Shown: positions 23,264 to 34,459 of the stretch, in pieces
Layout: every line of letters begins with the position of its first letter
How positions within the stretch are numbered: position 1 is the stretch's first letter
NCBI GenBank assembly: GCA_000729835.1
Contig: JFHB01000001.1
Coordinates: 124,001 to 188,000 of the forward strand
Direction of reading: 5' to 3'
DNA length: 64,000 nucleotides
Origin: Atkinsonella hypoxylon
Lineage: Eukaryota; Ascomycota; Sordariomycetes; Hypocreales; Clavicipitaceae
The notes under the pieces: generated by a model
The model's input: only the letters and a program-made list of their open reading frames with translations
The model's database searches: none
What the model was told of the DNA's origin: nothing
Made by a program: the position numbers and the translations under genes

Positions 23264-25101
23264 ATGACTGCTGCAAATAACATGCATAACCTGACAACTC
23301 TTATAAAGAGGTAAGCCCGATAATATCGAGAATAATCAACTTTCCGAATTGGGCTGTTTGTGCCTGTCTGATCATGTTTCCGGAGAAGACTCGAAGCTGC
23401 AACATCACGCCTTGAAGACATCGCGACCTCGACTGAGCTGCCCAAAGATGCTTCGATTCTCAGTGACACGGCAAAATCTCCGCCCGCTGCTACATTGGCA
23501 CCTTTGCCACCGCCGCAGCCGGCTCCCACAAAGCCAATCCTAGAGGGGCTCAGTGAACCATTACCAGAGGCAATTGAAGATTTCGACCGATTCATCAGCT
23601 CGTCCGTGGGTAAATACATCAAGCTGAGCAATGAATTGGGCGGCTTAATTGCCAAGCAGGTCGAGCCAGCCCATAGCCATGATGACCGTCGCTAGACGCT
23701 CCGCTAACTACTCACTGTCCCGAGCAGGCTGCCAAAGTACTCGAGGGTTTTCAAGAGCAGCGGAAATTCTTGTTCATCACGACAAAAGCCGCTAAACCGA
23801 ATGCATCGACGTACCAAGATATCCTGAAACCGACTAACGACGCTTTGATAGCCGTAACGGATATCAAAGATTCGAACCGGCCTGATCCAATGTATACACA
23901 ACTTAGCGCTGTTGCAGATGGTATCATAATGCTAGCTTGGGTCACTATTGATAGCCGCCCTCATAAACATGTAGAAGAGAGTTTGAGCTCTGCTCAGTTT
24001 TTCGGAAATCGCGTATTGAAGGAACAGCGAGACAAGTATGACCACCCAGCCAAGACAGTGATTTGATGTAGGCTCTAACGCTCTCTCAGAGGCCCGAAGC
24101 AGATAGAATGGGTCCAAGCATTCTACCAAGTATTCCACGATCTTGCTGAATATATCAAGCAAGCTTTTCCATCGGGCATAACCTGGAACGCGAAAGGTGA
24201 GCCAGCTCAGGAGGTTGCAAAGTCACTGTTACATCAGACTTCTCAGCCGGTGTCATCGGGTGCGGCTAGTCCTTCAGGGGTACCACCACCGCCGCCGCCG
24301 CCGCCTCCTGGCCCACCCCCTGTGCTCGATATCAAGACCGAGAGTGCACCTGTCGCTTCGTCCGCTGGATTTGATGCCGTATTCTCAGATTTGAACAAGG
24401 GATCGGATGTGACGAGGGGACTACGAAAAGTGGACAGGTCAGAGACGAGACACCAAAACCCCACGTTGCGAGCTGGCAGCACCGCCGGAAATCGATACGG
24501 ACACTCTCGAGGCAGAAGTCCGGCCCCGGGCAAGAAACCGAAGCCTGAAAGCATGCGTGTGAAGAAGCCAGCCAGAAAGCAATTGGATGGAAATAAATGG
24601 ACGATTGTATGTGTTAAAGTCACAACCTAAGAGAGCTTTGTCTGATGGTGAATGTAGGAAAACTACGATAAGGAATCTGATCCCATTGAGATCGAGACGA
24701 GTTTGAGCCAATCAGTGTTAATCAGCAGATGCAACAACACAACCATCATACTGAGAGGCAAGGCAAATCAGGTTACCGTTGAAAATTCAACTCGTTTGTC
24801 ACTCGTCGTGGAGACTCTAGTCTCCACCGTGGATGTCGTCAAGGCTCAGAATTTTGCCCTACAAGTCACCGGCACCTTGCCTGCAGTAATGCTGGATCAG
24901 GTTGATAGTGGCCATATTTACTTCAGCAAAGAGAGTATTGGCACAAAAATCTTCACAAGCAAATCTTCTGGTATTAATCTAAACATACTCTCCGGACTCG
25001 ACGACGACTACAAAGAGGTGGCCCTTCCGTCCCAAGTCTGTTCATACTATGACGAGGCCACGGGAGAACTAGTTAATGAGATCGTTACGCATGCTGGGTA
25101 A
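23264..25101 (+). CDS. srv2: Adenylyl cyclase-associated protein (CAP/Srv2)
   Basis: Actin-regulating protein that recycles cofilin-bound actin monomers and binds adenylyl cyclase, linking Ras/cAMP signalling to the cytoskeleton. Five exons: 23264-23310, 23389-23659, 23728-24035, 24090-24606 and 24658-25101; 528 residues. The N-terminal helix MTAANNMHNLTTLIKRLEAA is the cyclase-binding region. The helical CAP-N domain follows (FDRFISSSVGKYIKLSNELG, KQIEWVQAFYQVFHDLAEYI), then a polyproline run of nine prolines (about residues 280-300) for profilin/SH3 binding. Next come a WH2-like basic stretch (DVTRGLRKV) and the C-terminal beta-helix CARP domain ending LVNEIVTHAG. All splice sites are GT..AG, with CTAAC or CTGAT branch points. 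The same window encodes an Ira-type RasGAP acting in the same pathway; no physical link is implied. Confidence 0.95.
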
Positions 25102-25491
25102 TTGCATGAGCATTCCCACAACAGCCCTGGAAAAACACGCTGGAAGCAATTGGGCGGCATTCTGACTGATTGAATACCGCATGTGAGATCTTGTCTGATC
25201 AAGGCTAGATATAACTGTTGGCCAAACATGTGAATTGTTTAGACCAAAAAAGTTGTAACATGGCGAATCATTTTTAGCTTCAACTAGACAGCGATTGAAC
25301 CAACGATAAAATTAGAACATCTACTCGACCTAATACCTAAGAAACCTCTTGGTAGCTACGAGAAAAATGCAAGGTGCCTGGTGCTGCATTGCGAGAGTAC
25401 ATGTGCCACCTAGTCCAGATTCCAATATGCAACATGCAACATGCAACATGGACTGTCATACTATGTAATCTGCGCATGAATGATTTTGTCT
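25102..25491. other. Convergent intergenic region with short tandem repeat
   Basis: The 390 bases between the stops of CAP and carnitine acetyltransferase. It contains three exact copies of ATGCAAC at 25427-25447. Otherwise only 3' UTR sequence is expected. Confidence 0.5.
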
Positions 25492-27637
25492 TTATAGTTT
25501 GGCCTTTGGCGGAGCTATGGTAGGCATCAATAAATCACGCATCTCTCCAGCGGCTTCGTTCAGATAATAGCTCAAGCGGTCGCTTCCAAGGCTCTTGGAC
25601 ACAATGTTGAAATTGATGCTGTGAAGGAAGGTTAGTGATCTAGATCCTTTGCGTTGTCTGATCAAGCGTCGTTCTCTCTGCTATAGGGCGAACTAACCTA
25701 TTCTCGTTGATCATATAAGCGACACCGAAGCCACCATCGATAACTTGACTCCAACCATAGCCATTGAAAAACTCCGAGCTAAGTTGAGAGGTGGAAAGGT
25801 ACCAAGAACTTGAGTATGCAAAGGCTGGGTCATTGAATAGGGCAGGAGTCTCCTCGCCTTCCTGTAAAAGCTTCTTCAGACCGAAAAGATGTCTATCAAC
25901 ACCTTTGCCATCTGACGCAGCCGAAATATATTCTAGATGAGCGTCAACTGCCTTTCGGAACAAGTCTATCCTGGTCTCGTTGTTTTGAGATGCATCCGCC
26001 ATAGAAGCACACCACGCTACTGATTCATCCGAGACCGTGCGGCATGTTTCTGTGCGGCCAAGTTGGAATCGACGAGTCGTTGCCGACTCGTAAGTGGGTC
26101 GGTTCTTGCCATACATCTTAAAATAAGCTAGCTGAATGATCATCTGAACGTAAGCATCAGGGGAGCATTTGAACTGTTTGATCAGACCCTTGCCATATCC
26201 CTGGTAGGCTTGCACAGCGAGCTGATGTTGGTTGATGACATTGTGGAAGTCGGTCACAGCGCGGTTGATCTCTGCCTGCACTGGCGCAGTAATGTCGAAC
26301 TGTATGAGCTGCGGCTCGGGCAAGTCGGAACGTACAGAGGGATCGGAAAAATCGATTTTGTTTCTAAAAATCAGGTCGTTTATGTAGTCATTGAGTCGAT
26401 GGGTGGGTGTTCCATCCATCATAGAGTGCTCGCCCATGAACCCAGAGGTTCCGTTATCGTTCACGATGAACTGCAGCGGCTTATCATACCAACGGTTGGC
26501 GCCGTCTCCATGCCAATATTGATGAGCTCGCTCCTCAAGGGTCACAGGCGATGCATCATCAAGGCAAACGACAAAGGAAGCTGAATCAATGGCGCGCAAG
26601 GCTTCTTTGTTTTTGAAGCTTGTTTGGACGAGCATTCCACGAGTGTCTGCCCAGATGTCGCGGTTTTCGGACGTCAGAGCGCCGACGGCAGGGACTCGAG
26701 TAGCCACTTGGTATACTTTGTTGAATTGAACCTCCCACTCGGAAGTATTGAGCTGTCTGTTACCAACTTCGTGGGGAATCTTGAAAAACTGATTCTTGCG
26801 AATAACAATAATGTGCTTGTTTTCTGATGCAGAAAACTTCACAGGGTAATCAGCTGGGCGCGCAGCCATGCGGGTGGCATTGAACATCCACTTGTAGCTG
26901 TCCATACAGATTGGAAGTTTTTTCATGTATTCCGGCTCGAGCGAACCGCTGTCCACAAGTTTCTTAAACTCAAGGACGGCGGATGTGATCGCAGCAGCCC
27001 TCTTTGCGGGATTACGTCGGGTGCGGTCATCCCTATGTGAGTAGAAGTAGCTCACGTAGGGCACGACTGGATCACGATAAGCCAAGTAAGCGGCTTCGTT
27101 CCACCACTCGTAAACCCAGTTCTTGGTCTTTGGATCTTCGCGCTTAGCGATGAGTCTCTCCTGAAGTTTACTGCCAGCGCCGCCTGGCCGGATGAACTCC
27201 TCGACAACAGCTTTGCTATTTGCATACTCGCTCGCTGAAAGGATGGGATGAAGAGATTTTAAGTAGCGCTTTGCGGTTTCCTCTAGTGTAGGCACGGGCA
27301 GTCGGGGAAGGGAGTCTTGAAATCGCAACATAGCTCCTTTGGATTTGTCCTCGACATATCCTGACGGTTCCCACAAAGTGTCAGTAATTGAAGTTGGAGA
27401 ATTCCACGGTACATCTTGGAACTTGGGGCTGGGGCGCTGTTACCTGGGGGGAGAGAGCTGTTACCGCGCCTTGTGGAGGCCATGATTTGCACCTGTGAGT
27501 TATGATTGTCAACCAGTTATCGAGCCAAAAAGTGAATGTCAACAGCAAGCTGGGAAACTAACTTTGAAAGATGGCTTTTGAAGTTTTCTAGATATATTGT
27601 TTCTCAATGCGTGAGAGCGAGCGGCGGATGTCAACAT
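25492..27637 (-). CDS. CAT2: Carnitine O-acetyltransferase, mitochondrial/peroxisomal
   Basis: Transfers acetyl groups between CoA and carnitine so that acetyl units from peroxisomal beta-oxidation can reach mitochondria. Preferred exons: 27637-27563, 27436-25698 and 25618-25492; 646 residues. The 25-residue first exon (MLTSAARSHALRNNISRK...) is basic and lacks acidic residues, like a mitochondrial presequence. The catalytic histidine lies in GEHSMMDGTPTHRL (about residue 355) and the CoA-binding region is KGLIKQFKCSPDAYVQ. The protein ends AKL, a peroxisomal PTS1 signal, in a separate last exon behind a 79-nt intron. The 5' end is the uncertain part. An alternative acceptor at 27493 adds an ATG (27483) and MASTRRG..., but that frame does not join the catalytic frame unless one base is inserted near 27421-27434. 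Confidence 0.92.
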
Positions 27638-28695
27638 GGCTGACCACCAGCTACAACCTTTTGGGGAACAAGGAAGGATGAACAGGTATAACACGGAGGA
27701 GGGTTGAGAAGGCCGAGTGACCAGGGCAGGCCGCTGACTATCAGCAGCGACGACGGCGCTCGACTAGGTGTCTTCTCCCGATAGGCGCCTTGAACAGTAA
27801 CTTGTTCGGAGACAAAACGGCTGCTGGAACGGTAAATTTGGCAAAATATAGGTGATGGGATGTGCATGAACACGGCAGGGCGTGGGTGCGGAAACTCCAA
27901 GCATGTGGTTTCGGCTTTAACTCTGGCAGACAGGCGGTTATCCGGCTAGCTCCGTACGGAATACACATCTGACTACATACCTAGGTACCTAGCACCTAGG
28001 TACATACGTTTTTGATGCCTTTGGTACGCCCAACCCCGGCTGAGGCTGCAGGCTGGGGTGACGGCGAATTCCCCCAATGGCGGGTCTTGCTATCAGAGCC
28101 GAGGTAATGGGTCTAGACCAATCGTGCCGGGGCGCGTCCACCATAGATCTACAGAGAAGCGAGAGGTTTATTAAAAGAGAGTGAGAGCATTGACCCAACA
28201 ATATGATGTCTTCCTTGCATGTATTCGCATCGCGTTATTCATCTAGAAAATTCAGTGTGAATTCAGGATCATGATGCCATGCCTCCTGACTCGATCCATC
28301 ACTCAACGCCTGTTTAGATAATTCCGCGAACACCACGGCAATGGTAACTGATTTAATGAAGAGAACTCGGCGACCGATCATTTACAGCTGACATTGCAAT
28401 GAGAACTGCGGACTTCTTGAACGACAAAAGATAAGTAAACTAGTTTGGAAACTAGAACGTCTCATAAGACAATAAACTCCGGAACTAGTAGTACACTCCA
28501 ATATTATAACCAAGCAATCAGCTAGACACCCAACTCGTAATTTGCTCTTCTTTTTTGGTTTAAAAAAAAGGGCTGTAACACTCGATGCGGTGTCAATAAC
28601 TGCCTATTTTTCATCAATGCCCGACGCCAATGCCCCTTTCTTAGATAAGGCAGCACACCCATGAGACACACTGGCCAAGGTCCACACCCGTCATC
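27638..28695. promoter_or_regulatory. CAT2 upstream region and 3' flank of the SWIRM gene
   Basis: About 1.06 kb. It carries a CCGAGG word at 28099-28104, about 460 bp upstream of the CAT2 start; CCTCGG/CCGAGG is the core bound by FarA/FarB-type fatty-acid regulators. Also present are the palindrome TCCGTACGGA (27951-27960) and a CCTAGGTA cluster (27977-28006). Short ORFs on the minus strand (for example 27631-27900) overlap the leader and lack family support. Confidence 0.45.
27977..28006. repeat. CCTAGGTA-type simple repeat cluster
   Basis: Overlapping units of ACCTAGGTA and its complement form a nearly palindromic block. The same words recur at 40432-40515 and 41245-41335. I recall them as common microsatellite-like sequence in Sordariomycete intergenic DNA. 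Confidence 0.65.
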
Positions 28696-30927
28696 TCACG
28701 CCTCATAGCTCTTGATCTGTCCATTGCTGCTTGGAGGCTGACTCAAATGGTCGCCTGTCGCTGGTTGGAATACCACCTTTTCACCATCATTCTTAATTGC
28801 TTCTTGTGCCATGCGAATGCCTTGGTCGCCGCCAACTGTTGCAGCAGTTTTCAAATTGTCCATAACCTTGCTAACACGACGCTTGAAAGCAAGTCTGTCC
28901 AGCAACAATTGCTGTCGACCTCGCTCAAGTTCGCGTCTCTCTGCCCGCAGAATGGCTTCTATTTCATTGAAATACTTCAGTTTGAGCTCCAATTTTTGCA
29001 GTGTAACATTCGTAGCCGCTGAAACGAGTCGAGTCATCTCACGCTCCTCGTGAGATGCGAAACCTGCAGCGCGGGCTCCGATAGACGCCAAAGGAATAGA
29101 TGCAAGGCTTGTATTCTTGGTAGTAGTCGTCGTTATCGTGTGCGTAGTTGTCGTAACTTCTTGGCGTATGTCGAGATCCATGGAATCGTCTTGCTGTTCT
29201 TGAGTTTGCGCTTTTTGTTTGTCTGATGCCTTCGTATCACCATTGCTTTGCCCAGTAGCATCTGATGATGCTTTAATGCCATTCAGCTGTTTCCGAAGAC
29301 CGCGCTTGAGCTCTTCCGCAGATTTATTGGCAGCAGCAGCAGTGCTTGCAGGGTCTGCCAGGCTAGCGAGAAATCCAACTACGGACATGACCGGGTTATC
29401 GACTTGACTGAAGGGAAGATGACCATGCTGTGCGCCAAGCAAAGATAGTCCCGTAGGCGCACTAATAGGTGCTTCAGAGTCCAGGTACTTTTCCTCGATA
29501 TCCAATTGCAAAAATTGTAGCACACATTCTTCTCGTGTTCTCGTACCAACATGATCTGCAATTTCCCCCCAATCGTCATCGAATCGTTCCAGACCCTCTA
29601 GTAGACGAAGAATTTCAACATCGGACCAAGGAGCATCTCGATCCACGATGGACGTGTATGTAGGATTCTCAGTCTTCGTGTACATACTCGACGTATGATT
29701 GGTAGGCAACCGCCCTTCTGTGAAGCAATTGGGACACAGGTCATATTTGGCTTTCGAAGGTGAGTCTGTCTGGCTACTGTGGTAATATACCCGAGTGCAA
29801 TCATTGCCGCATTGGTGACAATTGACCTTGAAAATGGTGGCAGAGGCACCTGCCTCTGTGCTAATAAAACCATTTGTGGATGGAACATCACCATTTGCTT
29901 TGTTCTCAGATTTGTCTAACGGATTTCCTTTCGAACTAGCTTCGTAAATGTTGCGTCCAATTTCGAGATTCATGTCGCTTTTACTTCCGGGGGTCGCGCT
30001 GGCTTTCTTATCAGTGTCCTTGTTCTTTTTGCCCTCCAGAACAACAGGGTCTGCGGATGGCTGCCACGGCTGGAGGCCCCGCGGAGTATCACAAATGATT
30101 TTGAAGTGCCCAGTGAATGGAGGTCCGACGTGCGATGGCCGTTGTTCAGCATCGACCTACAAAGCCTTAGCCACTAACGTTATGTGAGCCTGGAACAACA
30201 GAGACCAGTACCTACCTGATAGTTTATTAACCCCCATTGTTCCAAGAAAGCGTGCACTCGCATGATAGCGCAGACATCACCTGCCAAGTTTCTGCGACAT
30301 GCTGTAACCGTGAGGTATTCAACAGGGTTCAACCGATAGGTGTTGATCATGAAGTCACGGTAGTCTTTATAGACAGCAGGGGTCTTGCTTCTGTTTCGAT
30401 TGTTAAAGAACTCAGCCATAGCCTTACGCTCTATGTCATGAATGCTATTCATGTCGAACCACGTGCTGTAGCTGGGAAGAACAATAGCGTGAGTTTGGAA
30501 AATGAGATGCTCACGAGCAGCAGATTCAACGGCCTCTTTCGTCTTGTTATCTTGACCTCCTGGAGTTGTATCACCTCCAGTCGTTTGACCCTTGTCTTTC
30601 GATGCATTTGAAGGTGCTTCGCCCATTTCAGAGTCGGCGTTAACAGCGGTGGAAGGAGGCACAGTGGCTAAATGAGCAACTTCAGAGACGGGGCCAGTAT
30701 TAGGAGTTGCACTGTCTTGTTTGATAATACTCTCTCCAGTCAAAGGTTCGGACATTGGCACATCTGATATGTTAGCTGCATGCCTGCAGGTGGAGAATTT
30801 ATTTGGTGACTATACCTGACACTGCACCAGACGCGCCATCCCCTTGTGAGGGAGGTTGCGCCAAAATTGGATTTACATCTGGCGTAGCACCATTCGCTGA
30901 AGACACATATGTTGCAGAGTCCTCCAT
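28696..30927 (-). CDS. RSC8: SWIRM/SANT chromatin-remodelling subunit (Rsc8/Swi3/SMARCC type)
   Basis: Core subunit of RSC/SWI-SNF nucleosome remodelling complexes, nuclear. Exons 30927-30816, 30763-30216 and 30156-28696; 706 residues. Domain order: acidic, Ser/Thr-rich N terminus; SWIRM domain (about residues 125-215: HAIVLPSYSTWFDMNSIHDI ... YRLNPVEYLTVTACRRNLAG); a ZZ-like zinc finger (about 330: CHQCG...CPNC); a SANT domain (about 394: PWSDVEILRLLEGLERF...WGEIADHVGTRTREEC); and a C-terminal coiled coil (LERGRQQLLLDRLAFKRRV) used for pairing. The start MEDSATYVSS is preferred. An in-frame ATG at 31014 would add 29 residues that look less like the family. It is divergent from ETF-alpha. Rsc8 rather than Swi3 is inferred from length and domain order. 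Confidence 0.9.
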
Positions 30928-31330
30928 GATCAGGGAAAGTTCGAGGAGTTCAGCAGGTGTGAAAGTTGCTAGAAGCGACGGTGGAACGCTGGGCGTGCGT
31001 AGCGCGTCATTCACAGCTTCAGCTTAGCGCGCGCAAGGCGTTTGCTGAGGGACAGATACGCTGCTAGAGTGGAGATGCTGATGATGTTGAAGAGGCTAGA
31101 TTGCGATGAACACCAGGCGCGACCACGGTCGAGATTATCTAAGCTAGGGGCGCAATTCCTTGGAGTGCAGCACCGATCGCCCTTATCCAATCACGTGACT
31201 ATATTACGTGTTTTTGGGATTGATGGAGATCATCGGGTGAGTCACGTGTTCGAGGCGCTTCCACTCGGCTTCGTCCCTACAAAGCCGTTCAAGAAGCGAC
31301 TTAGCAAGTGGTGTTATACCCAATGCAAAG
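30928..31330. promoter_or_regulatory. Divergent promoter of the SWIRM gene and ETF-alpha
   Basis: About 400 bp with a dense group of factor-like sites close to ETF-alpha. A CCAAT box (31187-31191) overlaps the palindrome TCACGTGA (31191-31198). An ACGTG lies at 31206-31210. TGAGTCA (31238-31244, the Gcn4/AP-1 consensus) overlaps CACGTG (31243-31248). Confidence 0.6.
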
Positions 31331-32426
31331 ATGTTCACCCTCACGATTCGCGCTTTTTCACAGCGTTGCGTGAATCGATTGGCATCATCCAGCGCAATTT
31401 CTACAACAGCTGCTAAAAGTCGGCTTTTGTCGACGCTAGCCATCTTAGAACAGCGTGATGGCCAACTTAGCCAAGGTTCGCTAAATGCTTTTACTGCCGC
31501 GAAGAAGTTGACTGGGACTGTCCACGGCTTTATTGCTGGCACCAATGTAAGAGCTGCAGCTCAAGAAGCTGCCAAGGTAGACGGAATTGATCAGATTACC
31601 ATAGTTGAGAATGGAATATATGAGAAGGCATTACTCATTCCAAACAGTCTTGTAGGGATTCGTGCTAACTATCTAGCAGGGTCTTCCAGAAACTTTTGCG
31701 CCTCTATTGGTCGAGAACATAAAAAAGGGCAACTATACACATGTCATCGGAGGACATACTGCCTTTGGAAAGAATATCCTACCTCGAGTTGCGGCATTAT
31801 TGGATTCGCAGCAAATCTCGGACGTCACTGCTATCGAAGATGAGAAGACTTTTGTCCGACCAATTTACGCTGGAAATGCCATCGCTACTGTTGAATCTGC
31901 GGATTTAGTAAAAGTCATCACAATACGCGGAACGGCGTTTACACCTGCTATGCTTGGGTCAGGCTCTGCCAAAATTGTTGAAGGTGTTGACCCAAAGGCC
32001 GATGCCTCGGCTGAATGGGTGTCCGAGGATTTGGCCAAATCTGATCGACCTGATCTGGCAACAGCGTCTAAGATTGTCTCAGGCGGCCGAGGACTGAAGT
32101 CAAAGCAAGATTTCGACAAGATTATGTTGCCTCTGGCCGACGCTTTGGGTGCTGCCGTAGGGGCTTCACGTGCTGCTGTTGACAGTGGTTATGCAGACAA
32201 TAGTCTCCAGGTAGGACAGACTGGCAAAGTTGTTGCACCACAACTTTACATGGCTGTCGGAATTTCCGGCGCAATTCAGCATTTGGCAGGCATGAAAGAT
32301 AGCAAAGTGATTGCTGCTATCAACAAGGATGCGGATGCGCCAATCTTTCACGTGGCTGATGTTGGACTTAAGGGTGATTTGTTTGAGAAAGTTCCTGAGT
32401 TGACACAAAAGATAAAGACCAGTTGA
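31331..32426 (+). CDS. etfA: Electron transfer flavoprotein alpha subunit, mitochondrial
   Basis: FAD-carrying alpha subunit of ETF, which accepts electrons from acyl-CoA dehydrogenases in the mitochondrial matrix and passes them to ETF-ubiquinone oxidoreductase. Two exons, 31331-31627 and 31680-32426; 347 residues, normal length. The N terminus MFTLTIRAFSQRCVNRLASS is a typical presequence. Family blocks include GHTAFGKNILPRVAALLD, TAIEDEKTFVRPIYAGNA and the C-terminal FAD domain signature (LADALGAAVGASRAAVDSG, LYMAVGISGAIQHLAG, DAPIFHVADVGLKGDL). The intron joins IYEK to GLPETFAPLL exactly as in the family, but its donor reads AAG|GCATTA, so it is an apparent GC-AG intron with a good branch point (GTGCTAAC). 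Only 48 bp separate its stop from that of ARH1. Confidence 0.94.
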
Positions 32427-32474
32427 GCCTCTAGAGGCTGAAAACCTATTTAACAGAATATACATGTAGCTTTA

Positions 32475-34133
32475 TCATCGGACAACATCGAGCATATCTC
32501 CAATGTCGGAGAATTTTTCTCTCGGCTTCCCTCGCTCCTCACCACGCCGCCTCTCAATTTTGTCAATCTGTTGCCATTGACTCCAGGAAACCACGAGTTC
32601 TGGGCGCACGCCGCTTTCTTGCCTCAGACCATCCCAACCTTGCGCTGGCTCATCCTGATTGCGTCGGTGAAATTTGGTTCCGGAAAGCCAGTCTTGAATG
32701 ATAGCATCCCCAGTGATGAATGCGTCCTGCATTGTCGAAGCAATCACACCTGTTGGTCCTGTCTTGACCCACCCTGCACAGTACAAACCAGGGTGCTGCT
32801 TGATGATGGAGTTATTTGCTTCCACGGGTGCCTGGATCACTCGTCCCAAGCCGTCGTTCTTCACAATTCCGAGTGTCTCATCGAATTGGATTCCCAGATC
32901 AGCGAATTCCGGCAGTGGTGCAGATCTGTACCCAACCGACCGAAATACTACATCCGAGGCTAGACGGACTGTTTGGCCGGTTGCAATTGACGTTGACTTT
33001 GGGTCATATGTCTCGCGCAATTTCATCACATCAAACTCCGTCGCACCCACTGTCGTTGGTGAATCCCTAAATCCAAGAAAACGTGATGGGGAAAGGCAAC
33101 TATCAAGGTACCATGATTTACTTGCATGATCAGCGGTTGCTGCAGAGCCTTTCAGGATAACTTCCATAAGACGACGGGATGCGCGAGGCAGTATCTTAAG
33201 GTCGTTCGGAACGAAGGACCGGTCAACTGGATGAAACGCCACATTAGGCAGCGCCATCAGCTCGCGAACTTCCTTGATCGTGAATGCAGCCTGGGCAGGC
33301 TTTAGTTCGAAACCTTGGAATGACAAGAATGAGAAACAGTTTTAGTACATACCTGTATGGGGCCCCTCCTGCCAACAACGTGAACCTTTTTAATGCGATT
33401 ATGCGATAATTTTTGAAGCGCTTGGTCAGTGATATCTGTCTTCCTCAAGACATCGATGTCTTCCAACAGAAGTCTTGCAACATCGAGGGCGACGTTACCA
33501 TGCCCTATGATCACAGCTTCTTCAGCATTATCAATTGCGGGATCAAGGGCTTGGCATTCGGGAAGGCCATTGTACCAGCCGACGAATTGTCGAGCAGAAT
33601 AGATGCCTTTTAGAGTCTTCTCTCCAGGGATACCTAGTTTTCTATCCTCAGAGGCACCATAGGCTAGAAGTACACAATCATAATTGCGCATTAAAGACTG
33701 AAGTTTCACGCTGCTTTGTTCACTATGAGTGGCGGCATGTCCTACAGACACATTACCGAAGAATCTGAACGAAGGAGACGAAGCTACTTCTTCAAATTTC
33801 CTTTGGCAGTTCTTTGATGCTCATTGTCATTATCGCTAATGAGAGAATTCTTCTCTGTTCATGCTAACTTACTTTCACCTCCGGGTGATCGGGTGCAACG
33901 CCGTGACGCACAAGGCCAAATGGAACGGGTAATGATTCATACATATCAACATGTGTATGAAGAATTCTTGTCATTACTCTGTAAGCAGTGTAAAAGCCGG
34001 CTGGGCCTGATCCGACGACAGCCAAACGGAATGGCGCTTGACTTGAACGGCCAGAACTGCGTTCGTCAGTGGTCAAAAGTGCTTTACGGATGGAGGGAAG
34101 CCTCCGGGGCCGCCAGAGCCTTGAAGAGAGCAT
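32475..34133 (-). CDS. ARH1: NADPH:adrenodoxin (ferredoxin) oxidoreductase, mitochondrial
   Basis: FAD enzyme that moves electrons from NADPH to mitochondrial ferredoxin for iron-sulfur cluster and heme A synthesis. Exons 34133-33873, 33811-33353 and 33290-32475; 511 residues. After a basic presequence-like N terminus (MLSSRLWRPRRLPSIRKALL) comes the FAD-binding Rossmann motif VVGSGPAGFYTAY (about residues 40-52). Next are the DMYESLPVPFGLVRHGVAPD block, NADP-binding VIIGHGNVALDVARLLL, and VVGRRGPIQ split from AAFTIKEVREL by an intron. The C-terminal FAD contact is GWVKTGPTGVIASTM. All introns are GT..AG and 61-62 nt. The gene converges closely on ETF-alpha and diverges from the membrane-protein gene. 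Confidence 0.95.
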
Positions 34134-34459
34134 GTCGAATAATGGTGTTTAGTGTCAAAATATTATTTGTCACGAGACATTTTGACCTCCGGCATCCGGA
34201 ATGCAGAACGGGGGCAAGCGATTTTGCTGTCGTTGGAGCCAGCTAGAAAAGAGTATAGTGGAGCTCGGCAGAATGCAATCGTTACCGGGCCAACGAGACG
34301 TCTATTTAGTGCTGATCCCAGCATTCTTGGTCCCCGCGACGCAAGACATCGACCCACCATATACTTCCACAGCCGCATTCAAACAAATCTGTCGTTTGCC
34401 AACTGGTATTCAAATTATTCCAAAGTCAACTATAACTTCTAAAGAACCCGGCGCCCAGA
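34134..34459. promoter_or_regulatory. Divergent promoter region of ARH1 and the membrane-protein gene
   Basis: 326 bases between two divergent start codons. ORFs crossing it (for example 34163-34378 minus) are shadows. No clear regulatory motif was recognised. Confidence 0.4.

Noticed and set aside
24243..24623. Glycine-rich minus-strand ORF opposite CAP
   Set aside because: It is the antisense of the polyproline run of CAP, which is part of a well-supported plus-strand protein.
25427..25447. ATGCAAC triplicate considered as a CRISPR-like or regulatory array
   Set aside because: Units are 7 bp without spacers and the genome is eukaryotic; it is a short tandem repeat in a 3' region.
27283..27492. 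Separate small protein MASTRRGNSSLPPG...
   Set aside because: It overlaps the CAT2 5' exons and its start matches the internal start region of CAT2 relatives, so it is more likely part of that gene or a splice by-product.
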